64,000 nucleotides of DNA from Basidiobolus meristosporus CBS 931.73 (GCA_002104905.1 MCFE01000301.1:1-64000); one strand, 5' to 3'; numbered from the stretch's first letter, positions 11,818 to 23,772 are shown. Notes: generated by a model from the sequence alone, not told the origin. Numbers and translations: made by a program.

Positions 11818-13258
11818 ATGCGACCTAGACACCTCGTTTTAGGTGTACTGTCTTTATATAATTTTCCAGCCACGGCAAATGGTGCGAGCACTCAACACAG
11901 GTGTTGGGATAATGATTCTGTGGAGCTGAGCGAGTGTCTGGGTACACGAATAACTTCGTAAGTGAAACCCTAACTTACTACCACCTTCAAAGGAGCGGAA
12001 ACACCTGCAACCAATCCGATATTTATAACTCCTTGCTTTTTCGGCCAACCGACGGTCCTAGTCCTAGCGTTTCAAGTTTAAGGTTGATACGTAGGGATGA
12101 AGAGCAAAGCTCCACGATAGGTGAGCTAATTCCTGCTGAGACTGCGTTGAGCGCCCCGACCCCAACTGCGTCTGAAGTTACACCCACTTTTGACGAGAAT
12201 GCCTCCAGTACGTTGGACATTGCGCCAGGGGATGAAGCTCCCCATCCAACGGTGACACCAAATACAAGTACAAATTCTTCCAAATCATATTTCTCAGGAT
12301 ATAATGGGAATTCACTGATGCACCCTTATATTAACGATAGCTCAGTCCAAGAGCTCTAATCGAGAGCTTATCACGCCTGTACTTCCTAACCAAGTAGAAA
12401 ACTCTAAGCCTACTGAGGCCGAGAGAGGCGAACAGTCCGCAAGTGAGAACAAAGAGCTGATGGGCCTGCCATTGGGAGTAGGGATTGGGATCGTAGTTGG
12501 AATAATCGCGATCGTCTCTATTGTCGTAGGCATTTTAATCTATCTCTATTTCAGACGTCGTAGGGCTAGCCGGTGGCCAAAATCGAGCAAAGATCACCAA
12601 GGTAAGTCGCCAAACTAAGTCCGACATATTGAATCCTAAAGAGTCCTAACCAGCCGCAATAAAGGGTATATCGATCTACACGACGTCCCGTCTACTTCCC
12701 GAAAGGCTCATCCGCCCCCGGCGCTGTCCTCCTCCCCCGACGGGTATGATGGCGCCCTACACCCAAGCATGCATCCTGCGGTGATATCTGCACGTGCCAG
12801 AGTCAACAGTCAGCTATCGCTAGACCCACAGCCAGAAATGTCCGAAGGTAAGGATACCCATAGATCTTGGCCATAGATCTCGGTATCAGGTTTATTTAAC
12901 AATATTTCCAGGGTTGTCGAAAACCACCCGTGACGCTCGACCAGGTTACCCGAAGCCCACTATCTATCGCTTGTCTGTAGCCCCCATGTTGGCCAGCCAG
13001 CAGGAGCTTGGCTTGGCTTCTGGATCCTCCTCGGTAGAAAAACCTAATCCAGAGAGCCTGCCAGATTACTCGTTCGTAATGTCGGCTATATTATCTTACG
13101 TACCTCGACAAGAAGGTGAAATAGAAGTTAACGTTGGGGATGAACTGGCCATTACCGATGAAATGGGACCCGACTGGTTGATAGGGTTCAACCTGACTAC
13201 GCAATCGGTCACTGGTGGGTTCCCAAGAACATGCGTTACTGGAAATTCCTATCATTAA
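11818..13258 (+). CDS. Single-pass membrane protein with Ser/Thr-rich ectodomain and C-terminal SH3 domain
   Basis: The start at 11818 gives a hydrophobic leader (MRPRHLVLGVLSLYNFPATA). A short Cys-containing part follows, then a long Ser/Thr/Pro-rich ectodomain. The transmembrane helix is at about 12470-12540 (GVGIGIVVGIIAIVSIVVGI), followed by a basic stop-transfer FRRRRASRW. The C-terminal exon encodes a complete SH3 domain (MSAILSYVPRQEGEIEVNVG, DELAITDEM, then DWLIGFN and GGFPRTCV), with the ALYDY-like start, the Trp and the final Pro in place. This is the layout of fungal surface sensors and Fus1-like fusion proteins. Four introns are inferred, including about 12268-12340, 12601-12657 and 12847-12911. 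The first would be unusually short (35-38 nt), so the 5' model needs transcript support. An SH3-mediated signalling link to polarity machinery is inference. Confidence 0.72.
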
Positions 13259-13968
13259 CTGCAAAAGCTGGCTGCTTCTGTGACATAGCCACCATGGATT
13301 CATCATATTTATTCAACCCACCATCCCCTTTACTCGCTACATACACCTTGTTTATCTCGGCTTTTTGTATAGATCTGTAATAAACATATCCTCTTTACTG
13401 ACCCAATTCGAAGTCTTTGTGGAATCAGGTTTGGTCCCAGGGGAAGCGGCTATTCAGAAAGGCAATAGGGATCACAGCCACAAGTTTTTGGCAACCTAGA
13501 CAGCGATTCACTGGGAAGGTCATCTGAGACACAATATTGCCAAACCAGTCGCGCGTTGTGACACCATTTCGTTGATAAATCACCGTCACGTGTCAGCGGC
13601 CGAACTCTGGATTGAATGCTAGCCCCATTGTTATAATCAGCAAACCTACATGCAAACAATGTACGAAGTTGGTTCTTGTTTGCACTGCTGCGTGACTGGG
13701 TCGATTTTGGGAATTCGAGAGCATTTAAGTAGCCAATAGACACGCTGCTGAGTATGTAGTAGGATCATTCATCAATGATGTGATCAATCATCTAGTGCCA
13801 ATTTGTATATATTGAGTGGACCGTCCAATTTTTTACTAATTTGATTCTGATGTATTCCTGCTAGTTTTCTATACAACATTGATGGCTTGCTAAATCATTC
13901 GACTCTCGTACACCTTTTAAAAGAGCTTCGCGCATACATCACCCATTTGTGTCTTTATAGAAAGCCTG
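13259..13968. other. Intergenic DNA, no gene accepted
   Basis: A 97-residue minus-strand frame at 13450-13743 has no domain, leader or coding periodicity that I can see. The last 200 bp should contain the promoter of the RING-H2 gene. Confidence 0.4.
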
Positions 13969-15176
13969 ATGAGATCAACTGACCATCCATCTGCCTCGCA
14001 AGCTCCTTCGATAGAAGTAAACCCTTCTCCAACCCTGACAAGTGCCTCAACCTCGTTTGAACCTACTCTTCATTCACCTGAAGCCCCTCCACGCATTTCC
14101 AGAGAATCCACTGAAACGTCGCAAACCAATGTTTCCCCCCTCAACGAAGAGCGAAACTGGCTCGCAAATGCTCCACAACAATACCGAGCTCTACCACGAT
14201 ATTCACGAATCCTGTTTATCTTATCGCTTTTGTTGACCTTGGCACAGGTACCCTTGTCGTGGTGTTCCTTCTCGAACTCGGACTAACGTTGGTTTCTATA
14301 CGTATCTAGATCATTACCATCATCTGCGTTCTAGGAATTGCCGGGTCCCAGCCTTGCGAGTCCATGTTCCGTTTCTATCTGATAGCGAGTGTGGTTCGAC
14401 ACCTCTTAAGCATACCGTTGATGGGGGTCTATTACCTACACCCAGAGGGGCATAATACCCATTGCCCGACCACCCTATTTTTGAGTTGGGTGTGTCGCGT
14501 CCGAAGTATACTGAACTTCTTCGGAACCATGTTGTTCCTGTTTGGGAATTACATCATTTTCACGAGCCTATATTGTTCCTCTGGTTCTCCAGCCATGTAT
14601 GGATTGACTCTCGCCCTGATCATTCTTGGGTATCTGAGGTTCATCATCCCAGCAATCCTGTGTGCAGCAGTGATATGTCTACCATGTCTTATTGTTGTTC
14701 TAAGGGCACTGAATATCGCCGAGGTATTGGAGACTGGTGCCAATCTGGAGAGCATAGCGAAGTTAAATATTGTGAGATACCGCAAAGCCGAACCAGAAAC
14801 CACCACCTCGGGTAAAGATTCCACCGACGTTCTACATGTTACGACACCACTGCCTGTTGCTAATCGCCGCAATCCATTCACCCGGGTGCTGCTCAAAGTG
14901 TTCCGTCGGAACAAAAAGGAAAGTCAGCAGGTGGTGGATGTGGAGAAAGGCGAAGCGAAGGATGGCTGTAAGGTGGTCCAGTTATCTGATGAGGACGCGG
15001 TGTGTTGCATCTGCTTGGAAGAGTATGTCGACGGGGAGAAACTACGGGAGATGAGATGTGCTCACTATTTCCATGTATCATGTATCGACGAATGGTTACA
15101 GCTGAATCGGACCTGCCCATTATGTAAACGAGATATGGAGTTTGCCGAAGGCAGCAGTCCGGCGACGCACAGTTAG
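13969..15176 (+). CDS. Multipass membrane RING-H2 E3 ubiquitin ligase
   Basis: Two exons (13969-14247 and 14310-15176; intron GTACCC...CTAG) encode 381 residues. The first 75 are Ser/Thr/Pro-rich and cytosolic. Four or so membrane segments follow: ILFILSLLLTLAQIITIICV, FYLIASVVRHLLSIPLMGVY, FFGTMLFLFGNYIIF and a last one around IPAILCAAVICLPCLIVVL. The cytosolic tail ends in a RING-H2 finger with ligands CCICLEEY...CAHYFHVSCIDEWL...CPLCKR, that is C3H2C3, near residues 325-370. This organisation matches endomembrane RING-H2 E3 ligases that ubiquitinate membrane cargo through an E2. The substrate cannot be told from sequence. The basic linker (RNPFTRVLLKVFRRNKK) may bind phospholipid. The coding evidence is strong. 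Confidence 0.9.
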
Positions 15177-15756
15177 GACGCGTGACCATGAATTCTTAAT
15201 TGATTTAAGCGTAATATGGCGGAAGTATCTTCGAACTTCCGAATATGCCAATGTAAATACCTGCATAACTTCCTGTCTAAACTATTTGAAAACCGAATCT
15301 TAACCATACTGTATGCTTTAGTGATGTGATTCATTTTGTACCCACCCCTCACCCCCTCCTCTCCACTTTCGCAACACACATATGTTAAATATACCATGAA
15401 TGAACAATTCCTATCATATGCCACGATGCCTGTGATTTACTAAGCAAGAAAACTCAATCCAGTCGATTGCCAACCGCAGTCAAATCCCCCCGCCGACTCA
15501 AGCCTTGAAGGTTGGTCCGTTATGGACATAATCTAACCACATCAATGAGCGTGAGGAAGCCAACTCGCCGGGTAATGTATCCACCATACGAGATCGAATA
15601 CCGGTTGATCTACAATGCGTTCTATCGGGAACAGGATGGAACGATTTATTTGTCTACCAAGCGATAGGTATATATATACATCAGTCTATGTGATTCGCTA
15701 CAAACTTGCACTTCAGATGCGAAATAAGCTAATCCGTCAAGGGGAATAAACAAATG
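15177..15756. other. Intergenic region between convergent genes
   Basis: About 580 bp between the stop of the RING-H2 gene and the stop of the dysferlin-domain gene on the other strand. It should hold both 3' UTRs. No gene is seen. Confidence 0.4.
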
Positions 15757-17000
15757 CTACAGACAGCTCGGTGGGCTCGCTGTGGCGTGGGTGTGTTGAG
15801 GGAGGGTTTTTGTTGCGGTCTTGTAATCGGAATAGAAGTCGAGCTGGCTCAGGTAATCAGAGGTGTCAATTTCCGGGTAGTGCTGGTTCACCATCTGTCC
15901 GGCTGTGATTAGTTTCTCCACGAGTGACTCAATTCCAGGCTGTCGAACTTACCGATAGGAACCGCGTCCTGCTGTAGGAATAGTTCAGCGCGCAGAGGAT
16001 CTCATGAATCTATCGGCAGAAGTCGAGTTAGTTGGTCCGTGGATTCTACACTCTCCGGGCACTTACCTTGCTTCTCAGCTCAGACTCTCCACACGATTGG
16101 AAGTAGTCCTTGATCACAACGAACCGTTCCCGATCGATTCTGCATTCCTCCAGCCTAGCAATGATATCCTCGGACTTCGCGGGGGCGGGCTCTTGCGCTT
16201 CGTCGTCCTCGGCGCCATCTTTCAGCGGGTATATCATTTGCTGTTCGGCAAAGGTAGGCTTGCGATCCTAAATGGTGCGGCGTGAGTCGACATCAATATC
16301 GCGATAGAGGTTGGGGCTACCTTGTATTTACGGTGGCGAATCCACCTCCTCCGCCGGACAAAGGACCTAAAGAATCGGAAATCCCCTTGAGGATGATCCG
16401 TATTAGGGATCTAGCTGAAACCCATGTGATGGACGTTTCGATTTACCGTGCCACGACTGACATTGAAAGATGAAGGCGTACTCCCAGCCGTCTTCGTCCA
16501 CATCCCCAGACATGTCGATATGCCAGTACGGGTCGGCCTGGTAGAAAGGGCAAACTTCAGCTTTAGGATTCGGTGAGAGGAGATGGTGCAGCGAGTCACT
16601 TACCCAAACCCAGCTCGGGTCTGGCAATTGGGCCGAGTGGATATCTACCGGTGAGAAGCTAGCGTAGCAAAGGGGTTTGTTAGGTGAGTCGTGGTGTCCG
16701 GTCAGGCAAGTGTGCAGCTACCGTTGATATTCGTCGGTCCAAGGCGGGTTATCAAAGGGATTCAACCTAATTGGAGAAAACAATCAGCCTCGTCAACTAT
16801 GGTCTTTGGAAGGTAGCTGACGAAAGGTACATCTTGTAGCTGAAATGAGGGGTACCACATATCCACAATCTGTAAATACGGACTCTGTGTTTAGTAACCT
16901 GGGGGAGCAGGGGGCTTCTCCAGAGAGGAACTGACCCTCGTTGGTTCTCGTAGAGTATCTCTACTTTCGTGGTGGGCTCTTCGTCTTCCGGAAGGGACAT
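15757..17000 (-). CDS. Dysferlin-domain (peroxin/Spo73-like) protein
   Basis: Spliced on the minus strand, the protein starts MSLPEDEEPTTKVEILYENQ. The ILYENQRG motif opens a dysferlin (DysF) domain. It continues with DPSWVWV and WHIDMSGDVDEDGWEYAF, then FQCQSWHG and VRRRRWIRHRKY, the conserved Trp/Arg signature of DysFN/DysFC halves. The C-terminal part is acidic then helical (DIIARLEECRIDRERFVVI) and ends at 15757. At least six introns occur, for example at about 16260-16315 and 16395-16445. Domain relatives include Pex30-type peroxins and the sporulation protein Spo73. This one has no reticulon-type membrane region, so it is closer to Spo73 in layout. An alternative upstream ATG at 17105 would add 35 residues. 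Role at membrane contact sites or prospore-type membranes is inference. Confidence 0.8.
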
Positions 17001-17583
17001 GTCGGGCTTCCCGAACGTGTGGGACAAACTTGTTTTGAACGAACGAAGGTTGAGTGAAGGAGGCGGTTGACAGAGAGGAAAAGGGAGGACTGATGAATGA
17101 GTCAATGCAATGTTGATCGAATAATATAGGCGATGCTATTTCACATGTACACGCCTGCACCCAGACACCCATTTTATCATGATTGTAACAAATCTTCATT
17201 ATTCGATCATTCTTTTCAGAAGACACACTCGGGATGTGATCTAGCTATTTGAAGCATCCTTCGAGCTGCGATCCAGGTGATCAGTCCTCGCGTTGGCTGA
17301 TCGGCAAATGTCCCGAAATGATATGTGAAGTCATGTTATACAATCACTCTAACCAGCTCAACCTTGACCTTGACCTCAACCTCGACCTCAGCCTCATCAG
17401 TTAAATGGCGATTCGGATCACATGAGGGGATTGTTAAACCAACTTTGATCAAGAGAGTAGAAAATTTAACCGAAATCACGGGCTCATCCCTACCTCAAAC
17501 TATTTATTGATGGCGCTTGGTTAGCTGGCCATTTTTTTCGAGAGTGTATCGTTTGATTTCTGCTCTGAACCTCGCAAGGAGAA
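17001..17583. promoter_or_regulatory. Divergent promoter region of the dysferlin-domain gene and HDAC
   Basis: Start codons at 17000 (-) and 17584 (+) leave 583 bp. It contains an imperfect hexamer run of (C/T)TTGACC/TCGACC type at about 17360-17395. No gene is seen. Confidence 0.45.
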
Positions 17584-19918
17584 ATGTCGAAAGAACGCGT
17601 CTCCTACTACTACGACGGTAAGTTTGGTCGTATTTCACGCCACCCTTCCAGCCGACTGAACCTCTCCCCCTTAGCCGATGTGGGAAACTACACCTACGGC
17701 CCTGGGCATCCAATGAAGCCCCATCGCATGAGAATGACCCATAATCTGGTCGTGAACTACGGCCTGCACAAGAAGATGGAGATCTTGGTGAATACCCAGC
17801 GGAAAGCTATCTTCGACCTGAACCAGTGCTAAATTCCCTCCTTTCTCCCATACCGGACATCCCATCTACGCGATATCCTTCTCTAGAGACCACCCCGTGC
17901 CAGCAAAAGCCAAATGACCCGGTTCCACTCGGACGAATACATCGACTTCCTGCAGAAAGTCACCACGGAGAATATGGACAACCTGGTGGCTCACCAAAAT
18001 AGATGTAAGCAGCCTGCACTCTCGTCTCCATTCATAGTCGACCAGGAACTAACCAGTGTTGGTGGCCGGTGGTAGTCCTCTCGGGAGATGATTGTCCAGT
18101 CTTCGACGGTCTCTACGAGTTTTGCTCCATTTCCGCCGGTGGCTCTATCGGTAAGCAACCCCATACTAGCCACTGCGGTCGCCAGGGGTCCTCGCTGACC
18201 GCTGGCCCGCATGCAAACCGCCGTTTTGGGGGCATGTTTGGTAAACGATTGATTCTCTTTAGCCGGCGCGAACAAGCTCAACAGAGGGGAGTCCGACATC
18301 GTTATCAACTGGTCGGGTGGATTGCACCATGCCAAAAAGACGGAGGCCTCTGGCTTCTGCTACGTGAACGATATCGTATTGGCCATCTTGGAGTTACTAA
18401 GGTGAGGCACGTGATGACGGGTCGGTTCCGAACAAACGACTAACCAAGCTGGTAACTCGTCCAACTCCACCCCACCTGCAGACACCACCAAAGGGTTCTC
18501 TATATCGACATCGACTGTCATCATGGAGATGGCGTCGAAGAGGCCTTCTATACCACCGATCGAGTCATGTCAGTTTCCTTCCACAAATATGGAGAATATT
18601 TCCCAGGGACCGGTGATCTTGACGTACGTTCTGCCTCGAGAACCTACCCCGATTTCTGTTACTTACCTCCATGGGATCATGTAGGACATTGGAATCGGCA
18701 AAGGGAAGAACTACGCGGTGAACTTCCCGTTGCGCGACGGCATCGACGACGAGTCTTACAAAGTGGTCTTCGAGTCGGTAAGTGCGCAGTGAAGTGGCCC
18801 GCCCCGCTTGGCTCCCGCCGACTAAACCGGATTCATAGGTGATCAGCCATGTGATGGAGTGGTACAGGCCAGGTGCAGTGGTAATGCAATGTGGAACCGA
18901 CTCCCTTGCCGGCGACAGACTAGGCTGCTTCAACCTGTCGATGAAAGGTGAGTCAGAGCGAGATTTTTTGGGAGCCCAACCAACCGACACCTAACCTAGC
19001 AACATCCCATCGTCAGGCCACGGACACTGCGTCAAATTCATGAGGACGTTCAACGTCCCGCTCATCTTTGTAGGTGGTGGCGGATACACCATCCGAAACG
19101 TGTCTCGAACCTGGGCTTACGAAACAGGGGTCATCCTGAACGAGGAGTTGGACGAGAACCTGCCCTACAACGATTACTACGAGTACTTCGGGCCTGATTA
19201 CAAGCTCGGCGTCCCGTCGAACAACATGGAGAACCTCAACACACGTGAGTACCTGGAGAAGATCCGCACGAAGGTCATCGAGAACTTGAGACAGATCCCG
19301 TTCGCGCCATCGGTTCAGATGCAAGAGGTGCCCAGGGACTTCTCCTCTGACGAAGAGGAGGAAGCCGACCCCGACGTCCGAGTCAGTACGCAGCAGTATG
19401 ATGCTCGGGTGGTGCCGGAGACCGAATTGTCCGACTCCGATGATGACGACCATCGTCGCGACGAAACCAACCACAAAGATCAAGGCTCCCGCTCCTCCAG
19501 AAGAACCCGTAAGCGAACATCCAGGGAGCGGAGTCGCAAGACGGCCAAGCCTGCGGAGCCAAAAGACTACTCGGTCAAGTCGGAGCACTCCGGCTTCCCC
19601 CTCACGGGATCCTCCACCCGGTTCGACAAGGACAGCAGCTTCGTGGAAGAGGAGGAGGAGTCATCAGGCAAGGCTGCCCCAACCGCCGATCGTCACCCAA
19701 TCGTCCGCGATTCGAACGCCGTCACGGTCAAGTCCGAGCCGGATGATGAACACAAGATGGACGTTGACGAGGAATTGGAAACGGAAGATGACGGTGATGG
19801 TGATGGTGATGGGGAGGTTCAGAGCGGGGCCGAGCCCGCTAGGGATCCCAGCGCACAAACCCCCACGCCGATGGAGGTGGAGGTGGAGACCCCCGACCAC
19901 CAATCCGCCCAGCAATGA
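17584..19918 (+). CDS. RPD3: Class I histone deacetylase (Rpd3/HDAC1 type)
   Basis: This zinc deacetylase removes acetyl groups from histone tails in Sin3-type corepressor complexes. Nine exons join exactly: 17584-17617, 17675-17787, 17887-18004, 18076-18150, 18263-18401, 18482-18623, 18685-18777, 18839-18947 and 19017-19918, giving 574 residues. The catalytic domain fills the first 380: [89 protein letters not shown] and [15 protein letters not shown]. The zinc-binding and catalytic His-His and Asp residues are present. The about 190-residue tail is acidic, Ser/Arg-rich and contains DGDGDGDG from a GGTGAT microsatellite. It is longer than in yeast Rpd3. The gene is strikingly GC-rich relative to its flanks. 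An AATAAA lies at about 20037. Confidence 0.97.
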
Positions 19919-20083
19919 AGTGATTTTGATAGACTGAAAGAGAGAAAGAGAAAGCGAGCGAGCCAAGCCCTTATACTTTGGAATAACTACCGATGCGAAT
20001 GTTATTTTGTGTACAGTGATTACAACCATGAGTTCAATAAATCTTTTATTTCCAATCGTTTCTCGCGTGGGTAACCTGTGTGT

Positions 20084-21145
20084 CTACTCCACCCGATGGT
20101 TCGCCTGTTGCTCCGCCGCCGGGGTTTTGTGGTCGGAGGGGTTGGCGGCCAACTCGTAGATAGTGATGATGGGATCTTCGTTAATCTGGTGCGGGTGCGG
20201 GTGCGGACGCGGGCGAATGGTCAGTCAAGGTTCTAGAAGGGCTACCCTTGGGTCGCTTACCTCTGTCCAATCCCCCTTGAAGCCAAGGTACGTGATGACG
20301 GTGGTGTCTTCTCCGTAGTTTTCCGGGAAATACAAAGTGATACTACGGACACTGGTGAACTTGGTGATCCTTTTGCGAAAGGAGGGGAGGGAGAACGCTC
20401 GGTCAGTCACGAACGGGCTGCATGCACGCTTTGGTTCCCTCCATACCTGGTGGCGTATTCAACCACATCCTTGTGTGCCTCCGCCTGCACAAGGTCCCAC
20501 TCCTGGGTTGGGGTCATGGAGTCGGCGTTATCGAAGTCCACATCCTCTCGGTTGATGATCCTGCGTGAATTGCCAGGGCTCGTTAGCAGCGTGGTCGAGT
20601 GAGTGGAGGGTAGGGGTAGGGGTAGAGGTAGAGGTGGGGTGGGGGCGGAAAGTGCGACTGTTCAAACGTACGCTTTCATCTTGGCCGGGCTTTTTTCCCC
20701 GGGGCCGCCTCGGATGGAGATGGACTTCAGCTTGACACTTCCGGTGAAGCTAAAACGCAGAGCAGTTCTAGTTGGGTGGCTTTCCTCAATTCTTGGTGGG
20801 TGGGCACTTACGGGATATAGATGATCAGTTGCTCGTCGCAGTCACTTTCTACAAACTAAACGCAACAAAGGTCAATGAACTTTCCTCCGGGGGGTCACGT
20901 GCACGGAGTGGGGGAAGTTGGCCTCTGATAATAACCTTGGTTGTATCGAGCCGCTCGTGCCAGGGTTTGAACACCCGACGAGCCGCGCCTGGCTCACTCT
21001 CGTTCAGGCACCGAACCCGATCGACGTCAATCTTGGAAAACAGTGTATCTTTGAGCGCGGCCTCAACATCGTCATCATGATCGTGGTCGTGGTGATGATG
21101 GTGGTGGTGGTCGTCCTCGTGTGCTTCGTCTCTACAATGCTGCAT
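20084..21145 (-). CDS. PITHD1: PITH-domain protein (PITHD1 family)
   Basis: The start at 21145 gives MQHCRDEAHEDD followed by a His run (HHHHHHHDHDHDDD), typical of the His-rich N-terminus of this family. The PITH domain follows: SKIDVDRVRCLNESEPGAAR, VFKPWHERLDTTK, then a segment around LIIYIP. Next come SVKLKSISIRGG-like sequence near 20700, TPTQEWDLVQAEAHKDVVEY at about 20460-20520, and VRSITLYFPENYGEDTTVIT. The end is YLGFKGDWTE and a C-terminus finishing in QANHRVE. Five or so introns, several G/C-rich and repetitive. PITH is the C-terminal domain of thioredoxin-like TXNL1, which contacts the 26S proteasome. Standalone PITHD1 has poorly known function, and proteasome association is inference. 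The gene is convergent with the HDAC (166 bp between stops). Confidence 0.93.
20600..20652 (+). repeat. G-rich GGGGTA/GAGGTA tandem repeat in a PITHD1 intron
   Basis: The plus strand reads GGGTAGGGGTAGGGGTAGAG and continues with GGTAGAGGTGGGGTGGGGGC. It offers more than four G-runs of three or more, compatible with G-quadruplex formation on the non-template strand. It lies in an intron of the minus-strand gene. Confidence 0.6.
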
Positions 21146-21317
21146 ACCTGTGTGATCAGAAAAGAATGGGTCGAAGAGGAGATTTATTGATTAGGTAATG
21201 ACGTAGCATTCGATGGTTAACATGAAAGAATCTTTATTCATTAAACACACACTATATTAACCACGAGATCGAATCGAATAGAACGGGGAGGGGGAGGAAA
21301 TGTGATTAGATTGTTGA

Positions 21318-23020
21318 TTAAATATTCACATCAAGGGCGGAAAGATACTCAGCGACGAACTGGGATGCATTCATGTATTGTGCGTGCTCGTATTTCTTGT
21401 AGATTCCGATGTGCTGCTCCGGTGTCTTGAGGCGGAGTAGCAACTCACGCACACATGGAAGCAACGCCGACTTTTCAAATCCAGAATAGTGTATGTGTGT
21501 CGTTGTCTATATGGGAGAGAGAGAGAGAGAGGAGCGGTAAATGTAAATACATAGGAATACTTGACAAACGTAACGCCGAACTTACCCATGTCGCTTTCCC
21601 CAGCATCCTCATGGCCAGATAGTATCCCGCAGCAGCAATCATGGAAGGGGAGTACTTGATGAAGGACTCGTACATGATGGTGACTTCGATAAGGTACTTG
21701 GCCAACGTTCTAGTCTGCGGATCATAATGATCTGCCTTGGAAATTCGGCGCAAAAAGCTGAGTGGGCCTGGAAACCCTAGCTCGTAATTCAATAAATTGA
21801 TCATGAACTTCTCAGCATTCTTCAACTCCTCGCAGGTGTAGGTTCCAGACACCATGTATATCATCTCGTTGATGGTTGGCGCAGAAACTTCCTCATACTT
21901 GGCTGCGATGAATAAAGCAGTGGTGCCGACTAGCTGGAACTTTTCGATGGAAACCTCCTTCAGCGAGAGAAATCTATCAATGTAGTTCACACTGAGAAAC
22001 AATGTTTCCTGAAGCATTCTGAAGCGTTCATGAACCTGAACCAGCCAGTCCAATAAGATGCCTCGCATGTGCCATTGAAGCTCTGATTGGAAGCTCATGT
22101 AATCTGGGTTGGGCTTTAGCTTCAGCTACAAAAAACACCCATTCAATCAAGTGTTGCTCGGCATATACGGATAAATGAATAAGGTTACCTCGAGCTCCTT
22201 CCAATAAGCAAATATGTCATCAGCATAATCCGACACCATGGATACATCATTTCTGTCCATCTCCTCTACCAAACTTACGGCCGGATCCAACTCATCACCA
22301 CAGGACGAATTGGTCTCCGACTCCATGTCAATAAATTCATCGAACTCGACTACTGGTCGACTGCTAGATTGAGTATCTTCTGGAATTAATAACGGTTCCT
22401 GATTATGTACGATATGAGAAGATTCATCTGAGACTGGACTGGAAGCTCGATCACTGTGGCATAATGTTTCTTCCTCATCCTGTGTTACTGATGCAGAGTC
22501 CCCATCATTGCCTCCTAAAGGGGAATTATCTACTTCGTCTATCTCGGGCTCTTCCGAGCGCATTGATGCTGTTTCTTCTTGTTGAGAAATAGATGAAAAT
22601 CCGTTGTCAACTTGGGTCTGGGAGGTCTCCCTCTCTTCGACCCCCGTTACCTCTTCTTCTGGCTCCTCGGGAGGTGCCTGCGAGCAAAGACCCCGCTTTT
22701 TTGAAGTTGTGGTACTTTTTCCTTGAGCCCTAGCTGCCTTTGAGGGAATTAGGAATTACCATTCATTAAATTTGTTTGACCATTCTTTTCGGTTCCAACA
22801 CTACCTGAGTGTTGCTAACATCTGCGAGAATACGTCTAGAGCCTGTAGCAGCGCTAGCACCTCTTGAGGTCGCTGTCAGCGTGGAGGGACCGCTATGCTC
22901 CTCCGAGACAAAAGTTCTATTCGTCAAGACCTTGACAAAGAAAATTGGTCAGCAAATTTTTCTGAGCAAAAGGCAGCCCTTACAAAAAGGGAGGATAATG
23001 CATACTTGAACTGATTCCAT
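21318..23020 (-). CDS. G2/M B-type cyclin
   Basis: The start at 23020 gives MESVQVLTNRTFVSEEHSGP. A textbook destruction box, RRILADVSN (R-x-x-L-x-x-x-x-N), lies at about residue 40, so APC/C-mediated mitotic degradation is expected. A long acidic Ser-rich linker follows. Cyclin box 1 begins with MSFQSELQWHMRGILLDWLV and includes VHERFRMLQETLFLSVNYID, RFLSLKEV and LFIAAKYEEVSAPT. The second fold has LLNYELGFPGPLSFLRRISK, AKYLIEVTIMYESFIKYSPS and YYLAMRMLG. It ends with KKYEHAQYMNASQFVAEYLS and stops at 21318. Four to five introns are present, one with a (GA)n run at about 21509-21530. The partner is a Cdk1-type kinase. Which of the Clb/Cdc13-type paralogues it equals cannot be decided. Confidence 0.95.
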
Positions 23021-23772
23021 GGCAAAAGCTAACTATGTTTGCCTTGTAGTTCGATGTTAAGAGGGTGATGAAATACACCTTTTAGAGGTGAATTACCACA
23101 CTGCCTAGTTGCGATTGAAAAGCGGGTACAATGGAGGGAATTTACGAAGGGTACGAATGTGAGAGTTTAGAGTAACGGATACTATCAGTATTTGGAAGAA
23201 TCGTATATGGCCAGATAATGGCCTCAACTTGGCGAGTATACGGAGATACGTGAACACTCATAAAAATAGTTCACTAACCCCCTCCCCTGCTCATGGCAAC
23301 GTTGTTTTGATCTTGTTAAATTAACCTCTTGTTTTGCTTTCTGATCAATATCAGCCAAAATCCAATCTTCACTGGCTACTAATCATGATAAGGTTAGGTG
23401 GTATTTAATTTAATCAGTATACCGATGAACACTTCGAAGGATAAATCAATTCATTCCTCAAGAGATGTGAAGTCGCTAAAGATCATGTATGTTCTAATCG
23501 ACTCATCTACGTTTCTTAGTTGACATTGTATTGATAATTTGGCTTTACTTCGACCCATTGATTACATATGGTTTCATTTTTGATTTGAATATTGATGAAT
23601 TGTGTACTATGACATATCGCTTATTTGAAGGGAGCTCCCTCCTCTGTGACTGCTATCAATTATTATGAATTTCTTGTACTACTCTTAGCCTTCATTCATT
23701 ACGATATTACGTTCAAGACTCGGGGTAATTATTCCTAATGACCATCAACATGTCTCCTATCAATGGCCGAGC
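23021..23772. other. AT-rich intergenic DNA, promoter side of the cyclin gene
   Basis: About 750 bp without a coding frame. The part next to 23020 must include the cyclin promoter. I see no canonical CCAAT/TATA arrangement worth calling. Confidence 0.4.

Noticed and set aside
13450-13743. A 97-residue minus-strand frame
   Set aside because: No coding character and no homology that I can recognise; a single isolated ORF in intergenic DNA.
19013-19588. A 191-residue minus-strand frame opposite the HDAC tail
   Set aside because: GC-rich coding sequence leaves few stops in antisense; the HDAC frame is certain.
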